The notes beneath the pieces are model-generated. The model saw only the letters and a program-made list of their open reading frames with translations. It was not told where the DNA came from and did no database searches. From NCBI GenBank assembly GCA_002483135.1, contig DLHI01000026.1, positions 1 through 64,000 on the forward strand: a stretch of 64,000 bases of DNA, written 5' to 3'. Positions 42,023 to 50,009 of the stretch are shown piece by piece (the first letter of the stretch is position 1; every line of letters starts with the position of its first letter). The position numbers and the translations under genes were made by a program. This stretch comes from Hyphomonadaceae bacterium UBA7672. Its GTDB lineage: Bacteria; Pseudomonadota; Alphaproteobacteria; Caulobacterales; Hyphomonadaceae.

Positions 42023-45000
42023 TCATTGTCCTTCGCCCGAAAGGATTTCCCAGACCTTTTTGTAACCCTCACCAGTGAGAGCCGCTCCTTTAGGACGAGC
42101 GGTTTCCCAATCACGAACTGAGAGCGTCTTCAAAAAGTCGCGCGCCTTACCAACCGACAAACGAGCGTCGTCGTCTTTGTGCGCCTGCCGAAACTGGGTC
42201 GCCAATCCCTCGGACGCGCTTCTCGGCGCCGAATTCATCCGCATGAGCACCGCGTCTTCCGAACGCACGCCATGGTAGATCATCGCCGGCACGGCGTTGA
42301 ACTTTCTACGCTCTGCCTCGGGCAGGTCTTGGAATGGAATACCCGACATGCGGCTCAACGCGGAGATGCCCCAAGTACCGTTGTTGACGATCGACCTGTA
42401 GATCGCCTTGCAAGTCTCTGTGAGGGTGTCGGTGTCAACTTTGCCATCGGTGCCCGCGAAGTAGTCGAGAGCAATCTTGTCGATCGACGCTCCGTTTACC
42501 CAATCGCGAGTAATGTTCGACAGATGCTTCTTGTCGAAGCCTTCGCCGCCGACTTGTTCGAGTTGCTGTTTGATTTGCGGTATTTTCAGCATGACGCCGT
42601 ACAGGTCGGCGATCTTGCCTCCGCTTCCGAAGAGGCTCTCGGGCGTCCAATCGGCTTTAGTTAGCTTGTTCTCCAGCTGCCTCATTTCAGCCATCGCACT
42701 CTTCACGCCTTCGGGCGAGAACCCAGTGGAGTCGGCTAGTTCTGGTATTCCAGGCGAAGCCGCCAGCTCAGTTGCATAAGCCTTCGTAGCACTCAGCAGC
42801 GCTTCTGCCTTGTCACGTTGAGCGGGGTCGTTTCGTAGCGACGTGTATCCGAATGTTTGGCGCAGCAACTGCTCGGAGTCGGCGAGAACCGCTTCGAGAT
42901 TCTTCTTCTCAGACCACAAGTGCGCGATGTACGATCTGAAGTCTTCCCACTGCTCTTGCCAGAAGAAGCTCTTCAGGTTTTGAAGCTCTCCGCGATCCTT
43001 CAGATCGTCCAGAAGCTTCACAAGGCGCGATGCCAGCGCGCCAGTTTTCTCGCTCACGAATTTGATGATGGCGTCCCGATCGTCCGCCTCTGCAAGGCCA
43101 ACGACTCCAACCGAATCCTGCCCGAAGCGGCCAGCGCGTCCTGCCAAGTTCCAGAATTCGCGAGTGCCCATAGGCTTCGAATAAGTGCCTTGGGGAACGT
43201 GACGCGACGAGAGAAAAATAGAGCTGACCGGGAAATTGATCCCCTGCGCAACTGTTGAAGTTGCGCAGAGTACTCGCAGCAATCCTGCCTCGGTGAGCCA
43301 TTCAATAAGCGACCGCGCTTCGTCTGACAAGGAAGCGTGGTGGACGCCAACACCGTGGCTCAACATTTCGACCAACTCGAAGGACTCGCTCACTTCAGTC
43401 CGCAAGAAATCCTGCACGAGTTTAATGTCGGCGGGAATTGGATCGAGCCGCGGAAGCGTCTTCATCAGCTCACGTGCCATATTCCAGACACTGGCTATGT
43501 TGTTTGAAACGGCGATGCTGGTTCCGCGCGCCGACATGACCCCAGCCATGGCCGCGGTTTGCAAGGCAAACCCTTTTTGCTTCCCTTTGTTAAGGACGGC
43601 GCTCTTCGGGACGTTGAGCGGGCGCACGCCGCCTACTCTATGGGTGCCCCGTAGGCTAAGCGCCTTCTCTGTGACTGTCAGAGTCTCAAACTCCAACGTC
43701 CAGCCAGCCTTCTCTGAGGAATCTTCTTGCGCGTGATACAGGCCAATGATGCGCTCGTTCGGCTTCCATGCCGTGGTGCTGAAGCTTATCGAGTTTCCGG
43801 CGTTGATGTCCTGCGCCAGCCACTTCGCGATGGCATCAGAGCCAGAAACAAAGGGCATAAGCAAAAGGAAGTTTGCGGTCGGGCGCTCGCGTTTGATCGT
43901 TGCCAACAATAGTTCGATACGAAGGCCACGCGATTCCGCCTCGATGTTGTGCGCTTCGTCCATCACAGCCAGCGCAAGTGGCCGAGCAACCTTCTTGTTC
44001 CTGATGACCAGAGACAGCTTTTCAGGAGTAGCGATCAGAACGTCGAAGGGCTTCGCTTGATCATTGAGCAACTCGTCCTCGAATGAGTCTATCTCAACTG
44101 CGGCGGTCAGCTGTTCGATACGCAACCCCATCGGCTCAAAGTCGCGGCGGAGCGTGCGAGCGATCTGAGAGGCGAGGGCCCTGGTCGGGGCAATATATGC
44201 TACCCATCCACGATCTGGCCTGAACTGGTTGAGCGCTTGGAGCATCCGAAATTGCGCGAGAAGCGTTTTGCCACCAGACGTGGGCATATCAACTACGATT
44301 GCCGTCTTCGCCTGATCGAGGAGGCCACGCTCGGCCATCGCATCGCGCTGCGGAGGGAGCAGCTCGAACATTGGGCGGTGAGAGCGGCGCGTTAGTGCTT
44401 TCACGAAGTCCGATGTACTCGGCCTCACAGATCGCGTAACGAACCAGATCGAACTGGTGACCATCATGCGTGCGGTGGCATGCAACCAACGCAGAACGAC
44501 TTCGAGCTGTGCGTCCGCTGAAGCGACAGCGGCGCGAATTCCCGCTTCAAAGTGTTTGTCGAGTTGAGTGAAGATGGTCGCCGATTGGCCATCCATCATG
44601 TATTCCGCGAGAATTTCGGACGCCTTCGCCCAGTGGTACAGTGCGACGAGGCGAAGTGCCATCGAAGGCTCTCTGGCTTCGTCGTTCAGAAGTTTTTTCT
44701 CGTAGCTTTCTTGGTCGTCACGCAAGCCCGCGACGATTTCTCGTACTCGATCTAGATCGTCCCAGTCGCGTTTTCGGAACAGCCTTACCCAGCAATCGAA
44801 CAGTCGATAGAGGAGTCGGCGATCCCAACTTGCATCGGCCACAGACGGCACTTTGAGCGCTTCCTCGTTCTCTGCGTACCAACGGCGTAAATCCGACCAA
44901 CGGTCGCCGCAGTAGGCTAGACCCGAAAGCTGCAGGACATGGAATATCCTGGCCTCGTCGTTCTCGGGGATTGCGAGCAGCCGCCTATATTCGAAGGCGC

Positions 45001-45289
45001 GGTGTGAGCCAGCCGTCGCTTGCTGCCGAAGCATTTTATCGCCACCAGACGCTCTGCTTAAAGCATCGAGACCCTCGATAGCGGCCATCTCATAGGCGAA
45101 CGCGACGCGCTCGAATACCGCCTCGTCAGTGGGATGAGCTTCGAAGGCAAACGCGATTTGCCCGCCGACCGCCCTTGTTGCCAATCTCTCAATCACAAGC
45201 TCCTGCGCTCGCGCGAGGTTCGCAACGCCAATTGCTTGAAGTGCCCAATGGGAGTCGAGATCCTTGAGGCCTGTAAGGGTGAGGCTCAT
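42023..45289 (-). CDS. SF2 DEAH helicase, HamB/AbpB-like defence protein (candidate)
   Basis: 1088 residues. An N-terminal helical region of about 310 residues precedes a superfamily-2 helicase of the Ski2/Hel308 style. Walker A is MPTSGGKT (335-342), motif Ia region AYIAPTRALASQIAR, DEAH at 444-447, HGVGVHHASLS (about 645-655), ATSTVAQGINFP (676-687) and motif VI NLAGRAGRFG (714-723). A 350-residue C-terminal region follows. The gene overlaps the upstream nuclease-like gene by ATGA, giving an order nuclease-helicase like hamA-hamB of the Hachiman anti-phage system. Assignment to Hachiman is inference from architecture; a generic repair helicase is the alternative. Confidence 0.82.
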   Translation of the reverse strand: MSLTLTGLKDLDSHWALQAIGVANLARAQELVIERLATRAVGGQIAFAFEAHPTDEAVFERVAFAYEMAAIEGLDALSRASGGDKMLRQQATAGSHRAFEYRRLLAIPENDEARIFHVLQLSGLAYCGDRWSDLRRWYAENEEALKVPSVADASWDRRLLYRLFDCWVRLFRKRDWDDLDRVREIVAGLRDDQESYEKKLLNDEAREPSMALRLVALYHWAKASEILAEYMMDGQSATIFTQLDKHFEAGIRAAVASADAQLEVVLRWLHATARMMVTSSIWFVTRSVRPSTSDFVKALTRRSHRPMFELLPPQRDAMAERGLLDQAKTAIVVDMPTSGGKTLLAQFRMLQALNQFRPDRGWVAYIAPTRALASQIARTLRRDFEPMGLRIEQLTAAVEIDSFEDELLNDQAKPFDVLIATPEKLSLVIRNKKVARPLALAVMDEAHNIEAESRGLRIELLLATIKRERPTANFLLLMPFVSGSDAIAKWLAQDINAGNSISFSTTAWKPNERIIGLYHAQEDSSEKAGWTLEFETLTVTEKALSLRGTHRVGGVRPLNVPKSAVLNKGKQKGFALQTAAMAGVMSARGTSIAVSNNIASVWNMARELMKTLPRLDPIPADIKLVQDFLRTEVSESFELVEMLSHGVGVHHASLSDEARSLIEWLTEAGLLRVLCATSTVAQGINFPVSSIFLSSRHVPQGTYSKPMGTREFWNLAGRAGRFGQDSVGVVGLAEADDRDAIIKFVSEKTGALASRLVKLLDDLKDRGELQNLKSFFWQEQWEDFRSYIAHLWSEKKNLEAVLADSEQLLRQTFGYTSLRNDPAQRDKAEALLSATKAYATELAASPGIPELADSTGFSPEGVKSAMAEMRQLENKLTKADWTPESLFGSGGKIADLYGVMLKIPQIKQQLEQVGGEGFDKKHLSNITRDWVNGASIDKIALDYFAGTDGKVDTDTLTETCKAIYRSIVNNGTWGISALSRMSGIPFQDLPEAERRKFNAVPAMIYHGVRSEDAVLMRMNSAPRSASEGLATQFRQAHKDDDARLSVGKARDFLKTLSVRDWETARPKGAALTGEGYKKVWEILSGEGQ

Positions 45290-46014
45290 TGCTTGCCTCC
45301 CTTTTTGGCGGCCACGGTCGTAGCTCCCAAAGAGGAGATTGTCGATGCGGGCAGGTATACGCCAATCAGCTCTATGACCGTGCCCGCAGGGCAGTCTTCC
45401 GCGAGCGAATCTACGCGCACTCGGACGTCGTCCTCATGGGGCGGAACGTCTCGGACGAGGACTCCGAACAACGATACGTCGGACTTGTTCTGCAGGTAAC
45501 GCTTCGTCGCCTCTTGGAAACGCGCCTTCCACGATGCGGTCGTAGCGCGCGCACCCAAGTACCTTACGAGGGCATTTCGGATAGTCACGTCATCGCGCAG
45601 GTCTTCGATCTGTTGCTTGAGCCCGTGAGTCCCATACATCAAGCCTGGTGGGTACTTGTTTTCCGACGACGTTTTCACTTCGCCAAAGGCAAACCGATCT
45701 CCCACCGCATCCTTTTGGAAGCCAACCAGATCAGCCCCTGGCAAGCTAGAACCCTCTTTGCGCACATCGCGCCCGTCAGGCCATGGAAACATGCAGGCAC
45801 GATGCTCAGTCAGATAGGCTTCGCCGATCGCTTCTCCAACCCGCCAATTTTCGACGCTGTCAGGGTCTGCAAGTAGCTCTTCAAGCCCTGCCTGTTCGAA
45901 GTCCGCTTCCGCAACGCTCGCAAGTAGAGCCTTGATTTCGGCCTTTCCCGCCGTGTCCATCACGAGGCTTGCGACCGTCTTGGTGATGGCCGCGTCGGCC
46001 TCCGCGGTTGTCAG
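45286..46014 (-). CDS. PD-(D/E)XK-like nuclease, HamA/AbpA-like (candidate)
   Basis: About 240 residues. The clear conserved part begins LTTAEADAAITKTVASLVMD. The start is uncertain: GGGGGAGGG lies six nt before a CTG at 46014, a GTG at 46080 and an ATG at 45960 are alternatives, and the frame stays open to 46251. A restriction-endonuclease-like core is visible: GADLVGF with Asp95, then FAFGEVKTSS with Glu112 and Lys114 (counting from 46014), i.e. D-x16-E-x-K. HamA (DUF1837) of Hachiman is a nuclease paired with the HamB helicase, and the ATGA overlap with the helicase gene fits. Without a profile search the DUF1837 link is not proven. Confidence 0.65.
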   Translation of the reverse strand: MTTAEADAAITKTVASLVMDTAGKAEIKALLASVAEADFEQAGLEELLADPDSVENWRVGEAIGEAYLTEHRACMFPWPDGRDVRKEGSSLPGADLVGFQKDAVGDRFAFGEVKTSSENKYPPGLMYGTHGLKQQIEDLRDDVTIRNALVRYLGARATTASWKARFQEATKRYLQNKSDVSLFGVLVRDVPPHEDDVRVRVDSLAEDCPAGTVIELIGVYLPASTISSLGATTVAAKKGGKQ

Positions 46015-46561
46015 CGAACGCCCTCCCCCTGAACATGGGGGTGCCCCTTTCGCGTATGCGATTGTACCTGCAGCTATCACGCGCCGTTCCGACCGAGTTG
46101 TTCTGGTGGCTGGAAAGGTGGCCGCGCAAACGACAAACCGCGCCGTCGCAAAGGCCGCCTCGTCCTTTCGATATGTGGCGTCAGCACAAGGCGCTTCGCG
46201 TTTGTATTTCGCATTTGAACTTGCCCCATCCCTCGCTCTGCCAGCTCGCAAAGTCGGCTTAAGGCCTTACCAACCCGTATCGACGCTGGCGACGTAAAAC
46301 CTCACATAACCAAGGCGCTGAATCAGTTTGCTTGTCACGCAGCTCGGCCGCACGCTAGAACGAAGCATGAACAACTGTCAATATACTGCGCATATTAAAG
46401 ACGGGGACAAAAGCACCTTTGGAGTTCATCTGGCTGGACTGCTTCAGAGGTTCGAAGGCTCGAAAACACGAGTTCTTCTCGCCCCAGCGCCGCAGAGACA
46501 CGCGATTTCGGTGAAATGAAGCCGCGTTCACTTTTTGTGCCTTTTGCGGTATCATTCGCCA
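46015..46561. other. Divergent intergenic region of the defence genes
   Basis: About 550 nt, noticeably more A+T-rich than the conjugation region by eye from 46260 on. It contains the promoters of the divergent nuclease-helicase operon and of the 46562 gene. The minus frame stays open to 46251, so the nuclease gene may begin further into this stretch. No other gene is supported. Confidence 0.4.
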
Positions 46562-47374
46562 ATGGGTGACGCACAGCGGAAACAATTTGGTCAAAGCGAA
46601 TTGGAAGCCATCGCGCAAGCGCTTGGCGACACCGAGGCGGGTCTCACGAATACTGAAATCGAAATGCTGTTTGCCCCGTGCAGAATGAAAGACCCTGGCC
46701 AAGGCACGAAGTGGAAACGAGTCTTCAACGCCTTTGCCACGAGCCAGAATGAAAGCGGCGGTCGAGAGGCCATCCTTGCGTTTGTTCGCAAAGCGATGAA
46801 GCCAGTTCGCTACGTAAAAGCACCAGAACGGTATGAGACCCTTCGCGCCAACGTGAACCGTGCGCTCCTGTTTTCGGGACTGGTTGTTGATCAGAGCGGC
46901 GAGCTGATACCCGTGGAAGCGGCCGGCACGATTTCCGATGCCACTCGACGCGCGAATGGATTGCGCGCAGACATGCAGGCGCGCGGAGTCCATGCAGACG
47001 TGCTGGCGTTTTGCCGCGAAGAGCTTGTCGCCGACAACTATTTCCACGCTGTTCTTGAGGCAACTAAGAGCGTCGCGGACAAACTGCGCCGTATGTCGGG
47101 GCTATCGCTCGACGGGGCGGAATTGATCGACCGCACACTCTCTGGAGAAGCGCCGTTGATCTCAATCAACGGCCTGAGAACCGAGAGCGAAAAATCCGAG
47201 CAAAAAGGCTTCGCAAATCTGCTGAAAGGAACATTCGGAATGTTCAGGAACACTACTGCGCACGAAGCGCGCCTACGATGGAAAATGTCGAAAGCCGACG
47301 CCGAAGACCTATTGTCAGTCGTGTCGCTAATCCATCGCCGTCTGGATGGCGCTTCGATGAGCACGAGCCCTTAG
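46562..47374 (+). CDS. TIGR02391/Ymh-like protein with HEPN-type RX4H motif
   Basis: 270 residues from the ATG at 46562. The N-terminal part (about 10-80) is a small helical domain. The C-terminal half resembles the TIGR02391 (Ymh) family, with LSLDGAELIDRTLSGEAPLI, GFANLLKGTFGMFRN and the segment FRNTTAHEARLRWKMSKADA. Arg229-Asn-Thr-Thr-Ala-His234 matches the R-N-x3-H form of HEPN ribonuclease motifs, so this may be a toxin-like RNase, as many Ymh-type genes sit in defence islands. The family name is by resemblance; the motif is seen directly. Confidence 0.68.
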   Translation: MGDAQRKQFGQSELEAIAQALGDTEAGLTNTEIEMLFAPCRMKDPGQGTKWKRVFNAFATSQNESGGREAILAFVRKAMKPVRYVKAPERYETLRANVNRALLFSGLVVDQSGELIPVEAAGTISDATRRANGLRADMQARGVHADVLAFCREELVADNYFHAVLEATKSVADKLRRMSGLSLDGAELIDRTLSGEAPLISINGLRTESEKSEQKGFANLLKGTFGMFRNTTAHEARLRWKMSKADAEDLLSVVSLIHRRLDGASMSTSP

Positions 47375-47622
47375 CCTCATGCGGCTCAGCTGCTTAGACA
47401 GGGTGCGAGGGATCACGCGCGCTTGCCTTGGATGATCCACAAACGCGCCGAGCGAATGACTGCCCCTGTACCGTCCCCCGCTCCTCTCCCGACCGACGCG
47501 CTCAGGCCGGAAATCGCCGATTTCAAACGGGGGACAGGATCGCCCGTAAGTCGGCCCGGCTACCCGTTATTGTCAGCGACGCCCCCCGTGCTATGGTTAA
47601 CAAGAGGTTAATCGGGGGGACT

Positions 47623-49572
47623 ATGGGCATCTCTACGCAGGACAGCACCGCCCTAAAGCTGGCTATCCAGTCGCTGCGACAGTTCAGCCGCGCCGATATT
47701 CGAGAATCCCGAAGTGGCGAGTCGCTTGTTGACCGCTTTTACGAAGACCCGTACGCGAGCGGGTACTTGGTGTCGGAAGTAAAGTCTGAGCGACACTCCT
47801 TTGTCGTTGGAAGGCGTGGCTCGGGCAAGTCGACCGTATTCGAGAAAGCGCGGCTGGATCTGCGCGCGGAGCCGAGCGTCCTGACGGCCTACGTCAATCT
47901 CAAGTCAGTCGGCATGAGCGCTGACGGGGGACGCTTCGATCTTCCGGAAGGCGCAGCGGGGCGGCACGCGCGAAAGGTCCTGTGGTTCCGCGGTCTCATC
48001 AAGCATCTGTTGAAGGAGCTGTCCGGGGACCTGCGCAAGAAAAACTCGGAAGGGTTCTTCCGCATCCTTACCGGCGAAAAGGGACAGGTTGCTCGCGCCG
48101 TCCGGAAACTGGAAGACGAAAACCTCTACCTCGCGCAGCTCGATCTCAACCTGGAAGTTCAAACGACAGTTGATATCGGAAACATTCAGCGCACTGAAGC
48201 CGAGTTTGGCGGCAGGATCGGATTGAGCGATATCTCCGTTGGTGCCGGCGCCTCGCGCTCACATACCAGCGTCAGCAACAAGACAACCTTTGGAACGCGA
48301 TACAATATCTTCGAGGTCGACAGTTTCGTGTCCGATCTGCGGGGCATCCTCAAGCAGCTAGGCGTGCGTCGCCTCTATCTGTTTCTGGATGACTTTTCCG
48401 AACTCGATGACGCCGCCATGGGCTTCCTCATCGATGAAGTTATCCAGCCGATCGCCGCGTTGGGAGGCGATTTTCTGACACTGAAGATCGCCGCCTATCC
48501 AAGTCGAATTTATACCGGTCGTCTTGACGGCGCTACTTTCGACATCCTGCGGACAGACTTCGCGGAAGTACACTCACTCAACCCAACGGGCACTATCGAG
48601 GAGCGCGGCGCGCAATTCATTGAACGCGTGCTCAAGAAGCGGCTGGAATACTACGCAGGTCGCAGCATAAGCCATTTCTTTGCGCTCTCGTCGCACCCGC
48701 CGCTCTTTGAACTTCTTTTTCAGGCCAGCTTCGCGAACATCCGCTCGCTAGGCAACATTCTTCACTACGCATTCGCCGACGCAACGGCGCACCTGAAGAA
48801 GATCACGATTGCTTCCGTCGACACGGCCTCGCGAAAGCACTTCGAAGATACGATCGGTAGGGACCTGAGACAGTTCGGCGACGCTGGCGGTACGCGCCAG
48901 GTTCTCGGGCAACTGCAGCTCATCGTCGATCAATCGAAAAGGGTCTGCCGTTTAACGTCGGTTCATGACGGTGTCGACCGCCCGATCAAGCGGGTGCACG
49001 CAAGTCACTTCTTTGTCCGGGCCGAGCATGCGGGCCTGCTCGACGAGCTGACCCAGCAAAAGACCGTCCACCACTACACGAATGCGCGCACGCTCGACGG
49101 GGTCGAGATCTCGGTTTTCGTGCTCGACCTCGGCAAGTGCCAGCTCGAAAACATCCCATATGGCAGGCCGCCCGAAGCTCGGACCAACGCCTACTTTACG
49201 CAGGCGGAGTTCGACTTCACCACACTGCTGGTCGCAAACCACACCAGGCACGTTGAAGCCAATACCCTAATCACTACCATCCCGCCGGCGATTTCGTTCG
49301 CCGCGTCAAGCACGCTCGGCGCGTTCAAAGGGATCACAGGAACTCAACAGAGAATACTGGATGCGATGTTTGAAGCGGGTCCGCGGGTGAGTTTGCTGGC
49401 GCGCCAAATCGCGAGCGCGATCGACTTGTCTCCAGCCCTTGTCGGCAAGGCGGCAGCCGAGTTGCACAAGAACGGCCTTGTCGTCCGTGCTCGGGCGGGT
49501 CAGGTCTATTCATACCAACTTGCTGAGGAAGTCAGGGCGGAGATTACCCGTGCCAGTTCACCCGCCGGGTGA
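47623..49572 (+). CDS. Large P-loop ATPase with C-terminal winged helix, defence-island type
   Basis: 649 residues from the ATG at 47623, with GGGGGGA just upstream; the longer frame before it has no family features. Walker A is VVGRRGSGKST (62-71) and Walker B is LYLFLDDFSELD (251-262, Asp256/Asp257), followed by an ORC/STAND-like helical lid. The last 90 residues look like a winged helix (GTQQRILDAMFEAGPRVSLL). It resembles the P-loop ATPase group often called Sll1717-like, whose role is unknown but which is frequent in defence islands. An N-terminal effector or sensor domain is not obvious. Confidence 0.72.
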   Translation: MGISTQDSTALKLAIQSLRQFSRADIRESRSGESLVDRFYEDPYASGYLVSEVKSERHSFVVGRRGSGKSTVFEKARLDLRAEPSVLTAYVNLKSVGMSADGGRFDLPEGAAGRHARKVLWFRGLIKHLLKELSGDLRKKNSEGFFRILTGEKGQVARAVRKLEDENLYLAQLDLNLEVQTTVDIGNIQRTEAEFGGRIGLSDISVGAGASRSHTSVSNKTTFGTRYNIFEVDSFVSDLRGILKQLGVRRLYLFLDDFSELDDAAMGFLIDEVIQPIAALGGDFLTLKIAAYPSRIYTGRLDGATFDILRTDFAEVHSLNPTGTIEERGAQFIERVLKKRLEYYAGRSISHFFALSSHPPLFELLFQASFANIRSLGNILHYAFADATAHLKKITIASVDTASRKHFEDTIGRDLRQFGDAGGTRQVLGQLQLIVDQSKRVCRLTSVHDGVDRPIKRVHASHFFVRAEHAGLLDELTQQKTVHHYTNARTLDGVEISVFVLDLGKCQLENIPYGRPPEARTNAYFTQAEFDFTTLLVANHTRHVEANTLITTIPPAISFAASSTLGAFKGITGTQQRILDAMFEAGPRVSLLARQIASAIDLSPALVGKAAAELHKNGLVVRARAGQVYSYQLAEEVRAEITRASSPAG

Positions 49573-50009
49573 AGAAGTTTGCCACCCGCCACCTGTGCGG
49601 CTGTCTGGCCTCTGCGGTTCCTTGAAAAGAGCTGTTCCGCCAGCCACCGAGATTGCGCGCGTCCACACACTTCCGCGTCCGTACTCCCGCGGTAGCTGGC
49701 ATGCTCGATAAGTGCGCCTGGATGGACCAGCCTTCGACCAACAAAGCGACCATCCGATAGCCGGGACGTAGTCCGTGTGGTCTGAGCTCCCCAGGTCCCG
49801 CACCCTTCGGATAGCATCTCCGATTTGGATGAGACCGTTCGAGTCGAGTTCGTGGAAACCAGCTTGGCAGGCAGGCAGCACGAACTCGTTGCCGACGGTC
49901 GCGCTGCGCACGCCCTGCCCCCAGTTCGAGAGACCGCCGATCGGACGACTGGTCGCTTCAACGGGCGGCATGGTGCATGCCGCCCGTTCTTGTGCGTGAT
50001 CTATCGATG
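49573..50009. other. Gene-poor stretch before katG
   Basis: About 440 nt. A minus-strand frame covers most of it (SNWGQGVRSATVGNEFVLPA and so on) but has no recognisable family, no ribosome-binding site and competing frames. Apart from the katG hairpin at 49960-49988 I see nothing supported. Confidence 0.4.
49960..49988. terminator. katG terminator hairpin
   Basis: A 12-bp perfect stem AACGGGCGGCAT / ATGCCGCCCGTT with a 5-nt loop lies 22 nt after the katG stop on its coding strand. Only a short T-rich stretch follows. Confidence 0.6.
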
